Positions 33,434-45,480 of a DNA stretch of 64,000 nt are shown here, piece by piece (within the stretch, counting starts at the first letter, position 1; each line of letters starts with the position of its first letter). The stretch lies in assembly GCA_012845835.1 (NCBI GenBank), contig JABAKD010000021.1, forward strand, positions 9,404,006 through 9,468,005. The letters run 5' to 3'. Source of the DNA: Undaria pinnatifida (lineage: Eukaryota > Sar > Phaeophyceae > Laminariales > Alariaceae). The position numbers were made by a program, and so were the translations under genes. The notes under the pieces are model-generated. The model saw nothing but the letters and a program-made list of their open reading frames with translations, searched no databases and was not told where the DNA came from.

Positions 33434-34465
33434 ACGTCGTTAAGCGTTTTTTTTTCAAAATTTGCCTATCCCCATCATTCCGTTTACTTTTATTTTACAG
33501 CATGTCGCGTACATAAGGAACTTTTTCCGTGCGCTGTGACCGCTGTCTATATATTGCATATGACACGAGCAAGTGCCGTCTCCGCATGTGTCTGGTTTCA
33601 CGCCACACACCCGCCTGCCTCGGTGATATGTGGTCAGTTCAGGCTCAATCTTGAAAAATCTCAGAACCCCGATGAGATGGCTGCTTTTGGGGTTGACATG
33701 TTTCGTTTCGGAGACAGATCATGCCAGCTTTCTTTTGAAGAAAAATACGGCGGCGGCGGGCGGCGGTATGACGCCGCGCAGAAAAACAAACGGACGAAGA
33801 CCAAGATAGATACTACACGGCCCTGCCCGCACATATACCGCTCCCAAGCGGGATTGGTCGCCGTCCCGACCATGGCGATGATGGTTGACCATTAGGTGGT
33901 GGTGGTGGCAGTTATGGCTTGACGGCTGCAATGCTATGCTGGCTGCTTCTTGCTGCTGCTGCTAAGCAAGTGCTGCTGAGTAAAACAGTAGTACGACAAC
34001 GACGGATTTAATTATACTCCCCGCAACAATTAGACTAAAGAGCTTAAAAACAAATAGATATGTAGAGCTCTCAAGGGGTAGAGATCCATTGTGACCAGTA
34101 TCCACTCTGTTGTACTGTTGTTTTACTCCTGCGCTTGAAATCTTGTTCATTTAGATTTTCAACTCTGTTGCTCTCAGATAAGATATCAGACGTACGAGTC
34201 CTAGTGTGGTGGTGCTGCCCCCTTCTTTCTGCGTAGGGCTACGACTCTACTCCTCGCACACGTCGTACGCGATGGCAAGTACGCGAGCACGGATATTTTG
34301 CAGAGCTTCATCATGTCGGCACCACAAGGCAATAAATTATCGCGAGTAAAGTTCGAGTAAGAGGGCAAACACACGTATCGCCTGTCGTGTCATTGCCCAT
34401 ATACGTGTACGCATCCTCTCTACATCGACGGCACTGCTGTACTTCTCTAAATACACGACCATTCT
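33434..34465. other. Spacer between the two arms of inverted repeat E
   Basis: This 1,032-base spacer has no recognised gene or transposase. Short GGT and GCT runs lie near 33,890-33,965. Confidence 0.5.
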
Positions 34466-34712
34466 TTCTGCAAAATCAAACAGGGACATGCTTGCTGTGT
34501 GGTCTTCTTATCTGCTGTGTAGTCTGCTGTGTTGTCTGCTTTTGCGCGTGCTGTGTTGTCTGGTGCGATGGTCTCATGCTGTGGTGTTTGCGCTGCTGTT
34601 TCAAGTGCCGTTCGTAAATGGGTTCCTGGGTGTGTGGTTCTGGAGGCGGTTCGAGTCGTGCATGTTTTTTTGTACAAGTGCGTCGTGCAAAGAGGGGTAG
34701 GCGACACCCTAG
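34466..34712 (+). repeat. Inverted repeat E, right arm
   Basis: This is the plus-strand partner of 33,191-33,433. It holds TTTTGCGCGTGCTGTGTTGTC, GGAGGCGGTTCGAGTCGTGCA and T7. GGTTCGAGTC is a perfect pol III B-box core, but I see no matching A box. Confidence 0.85.
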
Positions 34713-36763
34713 TATCTTCTTCCACGATGTACTGCTACTGCACCAAAAATACGTAATTGGTCAATAGAAGGATGGACGCATACAAATAAAAAATCCCGGA
34801 AAAGGATAGTGGTGGTGTTTGTAGTAATGACATACTTTTGCAACATTTTCGTTCTTCATCCCATTCATTATCCTCGCACAACTCTCGCGCTCCTTCCCAG
34901 TAGCAACTCAGATCCGGGGTCAAATCGGGGGCCATCCTCCTCCCTGCCCACTTCGGCACGTGCCTTCATTTTTTATCGCAAAAATAAGTCAGCATTTTCT
35001 TCTCTCGTCGACTCGCGTCGAATTGTACCTACCCACGCTGCAGGGCGCTCTCAGCAGTTGATCCCGTTTTCTTCCTTTGAAATTTTGCAGATAATAGTCA
35101 AATATCATCATTTACTGGTGGGGATCGAACTCAAGAACAAACAAACGTTAGGAGTATTCAGGGGTACAACCGCCAAACCACCGGGGCGACCGGCTGACCA
35201 TTAAATATAACAAAACAGGTTATTTGCGCAGATATTACAGTGCCCGTAATTGTATGATATTGAGGGAGTCGGGCACGCATACAGATAGTCTTACCCATAG
35301 ACAGGCTGGGAGACACGGGCAGAGCGACGAAAGGAAAATGCTCCTCGCAGGTGTAGTAGTTGGTGTCATCATATTCATGTATCTGCGTGGTATCTGTTGA
35401 CCCTGATAGATAGCTACACTGGAGTTTCAATGGAAGTCGCCGACCTATGTCCTTAATGAGAACACACAAGCCGTAATACCCGCGATCGGAGTATCACACA
35501 AAGCTTGCAAAGATAAGTTTCGACAAAATCTTCGATGTCACAGCTGGCGTGTATTGTTTTTTTTATCATGTACAGACTATGTGTGTATGCCAATGGTTCT
35601 CCCGGAGAATGCCAGTGCCGGTCGGTTAGGCGGAGCAAAAAAAATTACTCGGCCACCACCCACCCATCACCCACCGATGAATTCACTTCAACGACATGAC
35701 TAGCAGGGCAGCAGTACGTACGGTAGTTAATCGGTACTACGAAACAAAAATACAGCAGTGCAGCTGGACGTAGGGTAGTAAACCGGTACCATAATGTGAC
35801 ACGGGGGGAGTCTATTGTTGACGACCCCCGGATATCTCAGGAGGCGAGCGAGCCGCCATCTCCTAGCACCCACCACCCACCACCCACCAACCAATAACCG
35901 ACCTACCCACCAAACGTTTACAACACAGCAGCAGCAGTGCAGCGGTATCCATCTCGAGCAGCGAGCCAGCCGGCACACCCCTATCACCGAACAACCACCC
36001 CCCACCACCCGGCCACAGACCTACGCACCACAGCAGTACAGCAGCATTGCAGCAGTACGTACTGACCAACTCACAAGGGCAGCATCCAGCGTGGGAGCCG
36101 TACGCACCACAACAGTGCACTTAGTACGCGTGGAATTGTGTAGGTATTTCCGCTTTCTGACTACTCTCCGTATTCCGGGGGAGAGCACGACCCGTTCCCG
36201 GTTGTTTCCACGCTCCCTGTTCGCCGGGTTGAGCACGGTTGCCTGTTGTGCCACGGGGGACACGGAGGGATGACGTGTGGGGCGGGAGTAGCACGAGTGT
36301 TCTGTCGCTGGGGGCCGGTTGGCGAAAGGTAGAGCGTATCCCGCGGAATGAATACTGAAACCGAATATTTTTGAAGATCATCTAAGAGACGTCTACTACT
36401 ACTACCATGACGCTACTGTATTATGTCATAAGAATGCGCTCTCCAGCACCAACGAGTACATTGAACTGGAAAACAAGTACTCCGGGTCGACAAGGATTTA
36501 TGCTACCATCAAGCTCATATATGTCACTACTAGAACGGGTACTTCGTTTTTTGACATAGCTTTAAGTATAGGACATTTGTAGTGTTATCGTTTCGCCTTC
36601 AGTTTCGTCGACGGAACTATTTATTCTAACAGTTGTCTTTGTGCTCAAACTGTGACCACGGGTGTGCATCCTCCACGCGTCGAGAACCCACTTGGCCGAC
36701 GAACGATTAAAACCTTATACATTGTTGGTTTATCCAGCAAATGCACGTCTCTGTTCCTTATAG
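34713..36763. other. Gene-free stretch with CACC-rich low complexity
   Basis: At about 35,865-36,070 the plus strand is rich in CACCCACCAC and CAGCAGTACAGCAG. The complementary strand carries clustered GGG/GG runs (GGTGGTGGGTGGTGGGTGG). No gene is supported. Confidence 0.6.
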
Positions 36764-39598
36764 GATTCAGCCATTCGCATGTTTAAGTTTTGTAATTTTC
36801 ACCATCAATATATTTTGTACCGTGAACACCCCGCGTTCCGGCGTCCGGTTTCTCGCAGATACTTCGTGGATAATTTCTTCAGCCGTGTCGAAACGAAACA
36901 ATCCGGACACATCCTTGGTTCTTTCGGTAAGGGATTTTCCGTAATGTCCACGAAGCCGTTTTGTGGCTTCGTGTCAACTGGATGTAGTGTTGTCAAGTTC
37001 GATACCATGTGGTCTTTCATTAAGTGTCTGGTTTAGGTGTACCCTGATATTTTCGTTGATTCACGGTACCTCTATGACTGCATTCCTGCTGGTGTGCTGT
37101 TGTGTCACAAGTTGTATGGTTATTGTACTTCGTGTTGATTCCCCGAGTATGTCATGTCGATGACCGACCAGTGATTTGCGTGGCATAAGGCGGCGGCTTC
37201 GGCAAGCGGAATCAAAAGGACAGGACGATACATTAGTAATAAACGAGTGTGACAGACGGTAACGCCGTTTGAAAAATGTTGTGATTTGTAGTTATTTGTC
37301 GGGAATCGCCAGTTTAGCAACGTTTCAGCCTGAATTGTCTTAAGTATATATTGTGTGTTTTCTTGTTTAGGTTTTTATGTAAAACGACTGTAAGACCTGC
37401 GTGGTCAGTGGTACCCCGCCCGCTCTCCGCTCTCCGCATGACACACATCTGTACATCACCACTTCGCCATTGTCAGGAGAGTCATGATAACGCGCGATTT
37501 TTGTTTTGTTGTATCGCGACAGCACCCGTAAAATTTTGCCGCAGAGGGCGCAAGTGTATCTGCCCGTGCTTGGCCGTCACTATATCAGCGTACATACATG
37601 GTGTTGCGGTTTGGTGTAACATGCTGGCCATCTTTCATGTTGTGAACTGTTCTCGAGTCAAAGGAGTCCCAATGTTTTCGGTTTTGTTCAAGAGTCATCC
37701 CACGGTCGGGGTTGCATTTTATCGCGCCAAAAATCTCTGGGCGATTGAGTTCCTTATGTGAGGAACTGCCGTCAATGAAGTAGTTTCACGAGCACAATTC
37801 ATATATTTTAGGACTAAGGACAGAGAAGGTTGGTCGGGTTGTGCGAACGAATGCCTTCGGAGTCATGTTTTTGGGTGAGATGTTAAGTTTCTCACGTGAG
37901 GAGCTCAGAGACTTTCGGCTGCAATATTTGCCGTGGGATGACTCTCATAGGAGATCGGCGAAGGTGCGGAATATTGTCATCGTGGCCTCATGCATGCCGC
38001 CCGCCATGAAAATCCATATCAAGCCTTATACTAGTTCAACAAAAAGTGCTCCGAGTGCACTCCATTGTCCTGCACTGTATTTCAGTCACAGAATGACTAT
38101 TTGCCTTATCTGTTTATCATGTCTGCTAAACAGCCCACGGAGGCGCGGTCAAGGTAAAGAAGTCACATGGACAGACGAAGGATCACAAATGTGGACGCAT
38201 TGTGGTAGGTGCGGGGTCTTGAACGCTTTCTCCGGAGTTATGAATAGGGTGTATTACGTGGCGCGAAATTAGGGCTGCCGGCAGATGGTGCTCTTGCAGT
38301 CACAGTAATGACGGCAACGCATAGGATAACCTGGAAACCCGAGCCAAAACGGTCCTTCGGCGACTGTACACTCTGGCCGCGAAGGCTCTGTACTATTAAG
38401 GCGAATATGAGATTCAACGTATTTTCGCCATGACAAAATCTATGGATGCGAGTTACGGAAAGCGCCGGCCGACCATTCATGTGGACTCGATGACCGACGG
38501 TGTTATTTCTCAGCCATTCACGACTGACTTTCAACGTCCGCAGATGTACCATAATTTTCGTGTGCCCGGGTAAAACTATCGCTAGCCACCGCTATATAGC
38601 ATTACTATCTAAGAAACGCCCCCTCTCCGTCGTCCGTTTCTCCTTGCCTGGTTTTACGGCCCAGAACGTGGTGTACGACTATCCGGACATTTGGGTATGC
38701 TTGTACAGTACCTACGGGTGCGACCTGGAGAAGAGAGAGGAGGGATGTGTCGTCGAGTCTTATCGAGGGGAGGGCGCCGACTGTGGTATTCTATCCTAAT
38801 ACGAGCGACCAACTAGGCGATCGTCGCCAAGAAGTCGTCGGTTACAGCAAATTGACGGACACCGCGAGCATATCCGTGCATTTCCCCCATCAATGCAAGC
38901 CATGGGTGGCGTTTGGTACATACATTTCGTACAGATATACAATGCCCGACTACTGTCACGTTTTTTGTCGTGGGCGAAATTTCCTGGGTACATACGAACA
39001 AGAGGCCCATGACATAGGTGCACCGTAAGCTATGTTGTAAACCAAAAAATAGATTGCAATCGTACGTGGTAGTTCTTGCGACGAAGAGGTCCCAGGATGT
39101 TTTTCCTTGTACCATGCCACCGCCATGATAGCACGAGTGCTGATGTATCGGCTCGATTCGCACAAAAGGATTCCAACAGATGCTGAGGATGAATCCTCTC
39201 TACAAGGGGTGATTTGGCCTGTGATGGGTGCGTGCTTGTGGTACTGTGGTTGCACCCGGTCCCGAAAAGATGCTGTCTCATAAGGCTCTTCAAATGAGTA
39301 CCTTCTAACACGGTGGTGCTGATTCAACAAGTCATTTGATATTTCCCATAGGGATTCACACGCAAACGAAACAGGACAGCACAATCTCGGAGCGCACCAG
39401 CAAGCAAACAGCTCATAAACGGTAGCTAGATCATATCTTCGGTCGTTGGTATAGGGGTGGGTCAGCCAATTGATAGCTCGACATACAAAAAGAAGTTGCT
39501 GTCGTGAACTCTGTGCGATGAGGGAGGATTTCGACCATTCCATCAGATGGTCGTCCTGGTGCTTCCCTCCAGCGAAGAAAACGTACTACTTCACGCAG
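36764..39598 (+). CDS. Candidate 5' exons of a multi-exon host gene
   Basis: Five possible exons have AG/GT borders whose phases chain. They are 36,764-36,926 (0 to 1; donor GTAAGG; MFKFCNFHHQYILYREHPAF), 37,812-37,874 (1 to 1; TEKVGRVVRTNAFGVMF; donor GTGAGA), 38,134-38,204 (1 to 0; VKVKKSHGQTKDHKCGRIV; branch-like CTGCTAAAC), 38,665-39,024 (0 to 2) and 39,466-39,598 (2 to 0; CCRELCAMREDFDHSIRW). The fourth reads DYPDIWVCLYSTYGCDLEK, then needs a one-base shift near 38,780 to continue as VVFYPNTSDQLGDRR and FPHQCKPWVAFGTYISYRYT. That is either an assembly error or damage. I do not recognise the family. Chance open frames can look equally plausible, so confidence is low. Confidence 0.22.
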
Positions 39599-39778
39599 GT
39601 ACAAAGGAGGCTAATAGCGCAAGCGAAAGGTTCGGGTGTGGCAAAGTGCTGTGCTCGTGTAGATCCACAATGTGACAAAGTAACATGGCAGGAGGTGTGG
39701 AAAATATAGGGATTAATGCTTCTTGCACGGGCCCAAGAGTTAAGCATATGAACTAGGTTTGCTGAACCCAACACTGTT

Positions 39779-39911
39779 AACCAAAACCACAATACGCGTG
39801 ATAGGTCTATCGACTCTAACCAAAACTGCAATACGGGTGATATGCCTATATGCGTGATAGGTCTATCGACTCGAACCAAAACTGCAATACGGACGATATG
39901 CCTGTCGATTG
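39779..39911. repeat. Short tandem repeat, units of 39 and 56 bp
   Basis: The phrase AACCAAAACTGCAATACGGG followed by GTGATAGGTCTATCGACTC recurs from 39,779, 39,818 and 39,874. It lies in a stretch that would be intron if the surrounding gene model holds. Confidence 0.85.
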
Positions 39912-40969
39912 TCCGGACCTACACGCAAAGATGCTAGATGACCGAAAAAAATATGGGTCAAGGTGGGGGGAGGGGATGCCCACATCACCCCATCGCATGA
40001 CCACCCGCTCGATCAAAACCCAGACTGCAAAGGAAATTCTTGTTCGGATATTTGTGCAGCTGGGTAAACCGCGGTGATTCTACTGGGTTAATTCCTATCG
40101 TGAAAAGAAACGTGTATCCGGGTAATTAGAAGCGATACCACGGTTCCACTAGCCTCCCGTGATACCGCCGCACACTGCGCTCTCGTGTCGACAGCTTGGC
40201 TGGTGTGTCGTGTTCAACACTTCGGGGATAATATTGTTTCGAGGCCAAGAGCGGGATCCAAAGCTCTAGTTGGACTACTTCCTTTTGGACGTGAGGTTTT
40301 AGACACGCGCTAAACTACACATGGGGTGCCACCCGCTATTCTTTCATTCCCTGGGGCTCCTCCCTAGCGTTCCGGTGTACCTCATACTCATCATGATTAG
40401 GGTTTCCCGAAAATCACCACGTGTAGCCCTGTGAATAGACTAGATGTATGGGGAAAATGTCCGTAGATCACAAGGGCTAATCTGCCGTGGTAGGGCAGGC
40501 CCTCTTTCATGGGCTTTAGTTGCTGTGGCTCGGGTTTCCTCGCGCGAGTGATCCACCCCTCTGTTCGCTTGCGGTCAATGCTTTGGTGCTATGTTTGATT
40601 TGACGACATGAGTCCGCAGTGGAATGATTAGCTACGTGTCTCCAAGGAAATCGTCGAAACCATTCCCGTCGGTGAGGTACAGAGTCACTCGTACGTGTTG
40701 CGTTATATCCAGCATTGAATAAGAGGGTACACCCCCCTTCCGTAGCCTTGGCATAACGAAAATCGGACGACGTTAGGTACATCATCTGTAGGGGAGAGTG
40801 GTAAACAACACATCCGATGGCAGGAAAATGTTACTTTGAACGTTCCACGCACTTCGTGCAGACGAATACCGCGGTAATGCTCTCATATATAATTAGTCAA
40901 GGTCACCACAACCACCAAAGATGCCATTCGTAGTTTGAGAGGCTCACCTAAGAGGTTGGCGTACTCTAG

Positions 40970-41069
40970 TCTAAGGGGTTTTGTGATGTCGTCTTCGTTG
41001 ATGTGAACAACAAGCAGTACAGGATGCTGATTTCTCAACAGGGCAGCGTATTCCAAAACCGTGAAGGCG
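40970..41069 (+). CDS. Candidate internal exon
   Basis: The frame reads GFCDVVFVDVNNKQYRMLIS then QQGSVFQNREG and ends at GGCG followed by GTAAAT. Acceptors are CTCTAG (40,969) or TCTAAG (40,975); both start in phase 0, matching the end of the exon at 39,598. The exon ends in phase 1. A minus-strand open frame overlaps it completely, so the strand choice depends only on the splice signals. Confidence 0.2.
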
Positions 41070-41982
41070 GTAAATCCCGCGGCCAGCCATGACACGGTTT
41101 ACATCTTTATCGTGATTAAAAATGTTTTGGGTAGCGTTGACGGTTTGACGCCGTGTTTTTCCGAAATTGATGTTAAACGCATTTCGTCGATATCAGCCGT
41201 GGTAGTGCTTGAAGAACGCCCCAATTGCCGTCATCCCTTCGTGCGTTTTTTGTATCCTGTCTAGCAGATGTACTGGTACCCCGGTGGGTCCGCCAATGCG
41301 TCAACTACGTGTGTTCCTGACGGAGAGAGGTGGACTTCTCATAAGTTAGTCAAACGTTATTATTAAAAATTGTACTTGAACTCGATATACGAAGGACGTC
41401 CCGACACATTGTGTTTGGCACGCGGACTGCCCGCTCGCTAGTGTGCAAGAATAACCACCAGGCTACGTCCAACGTTGAGTGTTATTTATGTTAACGGGCA
41501 GTCATAAGTATACTGCAATTTGAACACGGTCATGACCGAACGAATCGCTGCAGACATCGTCACAAGAAAAACGAAACGACATTCCTCTTTCTGAGAGAGG
41601 GCTTTTGAAAATGGCGAAACTGCGGGTGAGTGATACAGATCCATGGCAGGTACTGTACAAGCCCATTGATGTGAAACCTAACGCACAGCAAGCAGGCGTT
41701 GAGTCTGTTTAACGTTTACAATGGAAATATGGCTGCGATTTTTGTGTCGCGCGATTAGTTACGGACAAACTCAAACTCTATATTATCGTAAGAAATGAAG
41801 ATTCCATCGGGGATCGAAGAAATCAAAACTCCACCAGGGATCGCCCGCAGCGTACAAGGCCTTTTTTGCTGGAAGAAGCTGATGGCGGTACTTTGTACGG
41901 CATATCGCTGCGTATACTTTTATTGCCTGCGATCGCACATCCCCACGCACTGCAATTGTCATTTTCCTGTTTCTCTCCTCAG

Positions 41983-42097
41983 GGAATGGGTGTACATTTT
42001 TCTGCACGATCGGATAAAGGACACAACTTCGTCCGGAATGCAGATATCCTACAGTTGCATCACGAACGGGTCGGACAACCACATCTTCACAACCATG
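41983..42097 (+). CDS. Candidate internal exon of the multi-exon gene
   Basis: A strong acceptor (pyrimidine-rich TTTCCTGTTTCTCTCCTCAG) precedes EWVYIFLHDRIKDTTSSGMQ and ISYSCITNGSDNHIFTTM, with donor GTACGA after the last ATG. The residue pattern alternates like a beta-sheet domain. It starts in phase 2 and ends in phase 0, so it could join the exon at 47,047 (phase 0) directly. That would place the CCATGG minisatellite inside the 4.9-kb intron between them. Confidence 0.35.
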
Positions 42098-42984
42098 GTA
42101 CGACCCTGCAAGACTTACTTCAAGCTCGGGCTGTACATGTATCTGATATCGGGCCGTACCTGTATCATTCCGTTATCTTTGCGCGTTGGTGAGAAAATGA
42201 AACGCCAATCACGATGAAAACGTGAGGCACACACCGATTCGGTTGTGTTCATTGTTTTATTTTTTGGCAGCTCCTGCCTTTAGGCCGAGACACGGAGATA
42301 GAAGCACGCGAGGCTGGACAACGCCACTGACAATGCTTTTTTCCTCTACCACTCACCTGATTCAGCTCGGTATTCACAAAAATTTATTGATACTTTCTTT
42401 TTACATTTAATAGCACGAATCTGTACAGACACGTCTTTGTACTGCGCCTGTTGAACCGCCAGCGTTCTCGTCATATTTTGTAATGGTACATTTGGTCTGC
42501 ACCCGATCAAGTTCGGGCCGTAACTCCTGGACCTACTGTAGTGTTGGATACTTGCGTCAATGACAAACGATGTTAACCCTTTTTGAACTGAATAAAATGT
42601 TTTAGGGACATGACAGTGTGAGTTACACGAGTCCACTTCACAGCGACAGCTGCACCCCGGGTGGGCGGCAAATGAACTTGGAATGTTAGTCACACACTGT
42701 CGTCGCGTCCATAACCTTTTGAACAGGTCTACGCGTTTAGAAGATTTGCCTACAGCAAACGAACCAGTATTCAGGCTGCACCTCGGGAAGACGGTGTTTG
42801 TCGTATTTCAGCTCGCTTTGGTTCGATTGCATGGATGTTTAGAGGAGAGTAAACAGGCCCGTCCCCGCAAGCGTTGTACACGCGTGAGGGCTGAATATTC
42901 CTTGAAACAATATCTTTGAGAGGTATACATTATGGCCATATATTCGAAAAACATTTAGGTATATTTCGGGGGATATCCATAGAA

Positions 42985-45480
42985 ATTCATGGGATCCCAA
43001 AAGACGCCCCATGGGAGCCACACGGAAGCCCACACGTTGGCCACGGTATCCCATCGACGAGCCATGGGTGACCCACGGGAGGATCATGGGCGGCTCGTGT
43101 CCGCCCATGGGCGCCGACGAAATATTATTTGTTGGTGTATGGGCGCCCATGAGCGGCCCATTTATGCAAAATAGAAAATCAGCAGGAGCCCAAAGGCGAC
43201 CACTTGACGCCAATGGGTTTCTTGTGGAAGCCCATGGGAGACCAACATAGGTCCATCGGAGCCGCGGAAGCCCGCGAGCGTGCACGGCAGACCCATGGGT
43301 TCTCATTGGAAGACCCACGGGAGACCCGTGGACGTTTATAGACGCCCATGGGAGACAGATATATGACCATGACAGACAAATGGACGACCGAGTTCTTACA
43401 TGAGACATACGATGGATCCCCGTGCGGGGGCCATGGGCGACCAATTTTCGTCAATCGGGGGCCCGGGGACAGCCCAAAGACGCCCGCGGTAGACGCATAG
43501 ATGACACAGGAGAGCCATGGAAGCCCGCAGCTCTCCCGAAGCTGCCCATTAGCCTCCTACGGTTGCCCACGGATAACTCCCTGGAGACCCATTGAGGCCT
43601 ATGGGCGCCTCACTACACCCATGGGACACTTCATTAATTCCCATGGACGCCTATGGACGACCACGGGAGACCCGGTGGTGCCCGGGTGAAACACATGTAA
43701 GAGAACATCGTAGCCCGCAGACGACCCCTCCACGCCCATTAGGGGCCATGAAAAATCCTTGCGAAATACGTGAAGGTCCGTAACCACCAATGAGAAAAAA
43801 ATCCTTGAGAAACCCGCGGACGCCCACGAAAGACCAATGTACGCCTGGGGGAGACCCATGGGAGCCCACAGACGACCTGTTAACGCCCATTGGTCTCCGG
43901 TGGCTGGCCTTCATAGTCCCAACATTAGACCTATGGGATCCCAATATCCTATCGGACCCACACCGGACCCACACCGGAGGACCATGGACGCCGATTCGAA
44001 ACCCATGGTAGATCCATGGGCGGGCGCCCCATGGACGCTGGTGGTTGACCCATTGGAAACCCATGAAAAACCGCAGTCGACCCATGGATGCCTATTTCAG
44101 GACATTTGAGGCAAACTGACGAAAATTGTTGACACTTACTGACCACCCGAGGGTGCTCATGGTCACCCACCGGCGATCACGGGAGACCAATCGTATCTCA
44201 TGGAGAGTCGACGGGAGAGCCATGGACACCCGTGACAACATGTGGGGTGTACTAACGCTCATGCATGGCCATGCGGTCAGACCCATGGGCGCCAACGGGA
44301 GACCGACTGGAGACAAGTGGACGCCCACGGACTCCAATATGATACTCATGACAGACACATGGACGTACACAGAAAACTCATGGACGCCCACGGATATCCA
44401 TTCATGACGACGGTAGACCGATTAGAGCCCACAAGCGATACGTGGATAGCCATGCATCTATTTTGAGCGCCCATTCAAAAGATTACTAGTAGCCGATGAA
44501 AAGGCCACAGGAGACCCACGGGTGCCCATATGAGACCCTCGGAATACCTGCGGACGCCCAATGGAGACCGAGTAAGTACGGGCCGTGATTGCCCACGGGA
44601 AATTAGTGGCTGCCCATTGGTCGCACATATAGGACACTAAAGGAGGACGCCTATGAGACAGTCATAAGAAAAGATGCGTGGACGCCCAAGGGACACCGAT
44701 GAAAGACCCCTGACCGATAATGGACGCCGACATAAGACCCATGGAAGTTCTTCAAAGACCCCCATGGAGACCAATTGGTCTCCAATGGGCTCTCGTTAGC
44801 GTCCAGGGGTCTCTCGAGGGTACCCATGAGTCTTCCATGGGAGTCCATGCGTGATCAGTGAGTGCCCATGAGTCTTGGAGAGTATTTCATGGGCGTCTGT
44901 GGGCGTGAATGGGCCCGTGTGGCCTCCCATCTGCGTTAATGGGTCCTCGTGGTGTCTTGGGCGCGTCCATGTACCTCCCTTCAGCGTCCACGGGCGTCAA
45001 AAGGTCATAACTATGGCACGCGGACGCCCAAGAGCATTAATCGGTCTCCTAGTGGCCATCAGTGGCGTTCTGTTAATTTTATATTGCAATAGATATCCCA
45101 TGGGTCTCCATGGGTATCCCATCTGGGTCTCCATGGGTCTCCCATGGGCATCCATGCGTCTCGAATATATTACCTATTTATAAGGCTCCCATGGCCCTCC
45201 CAGGGGGCGGCCATGCGGTTTCTATGGGGCTCCTATGCGACTCCCGTGCGGCCCTCTCGGGTCTCCATAGGCCTCCCATGGGTATACCATGGTGTTGCAT
45301 AGGGTTTGATGGGTGTCAAGTAGGGCTCCCATGGGCTATCGTGGGCTTTCATGGGTCTTACGTGAGTCTCCTGTGGGGCTCCTGGGTCTATTAGGAATCC
45401 CTCACGTGTCGTCCATGGGCTTCCAGGGCTATGCCATGGGTCTCCCGTGGGTCCCCCATGGTTCGCCGGTGAGAAACCCA
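42985..45480. repeat. Strand-switching CCATGG minisatellite with central palindrome
   Basis: About 2.5 kb is built from degenerate 10-11-base half-units around CCCATGG, giving a period near 21. In the left 1.8 kb the consensus reads GAGACCCATGGACGCCCATGG. In the right 0.7 kb it reads as the reverse complement, CCATGGGTCTCCCATGGGCGTC. The switch falls at TGGAGACCAATTGGTCTCCA (44,765-44,784), a perfect 20-bp palindrome. Dozens of CATGG cores are present. Long open frames through it are by-products of the repeat. No flanking target duplication was seen. Confidence 0.9.

Noticed and set aside
33191-34712. tRNA genes at the B-box-like GGTTCGAGTC motifs
   Set aside because: No A box at the right distance and no paired T stem or acceptor.
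38956-39543. 195-codon minus-strand open frame
   Set aside because: It overlaps plus-strand candidate exons and has no family features. Neither strand is proven, but splice signals favour plus.
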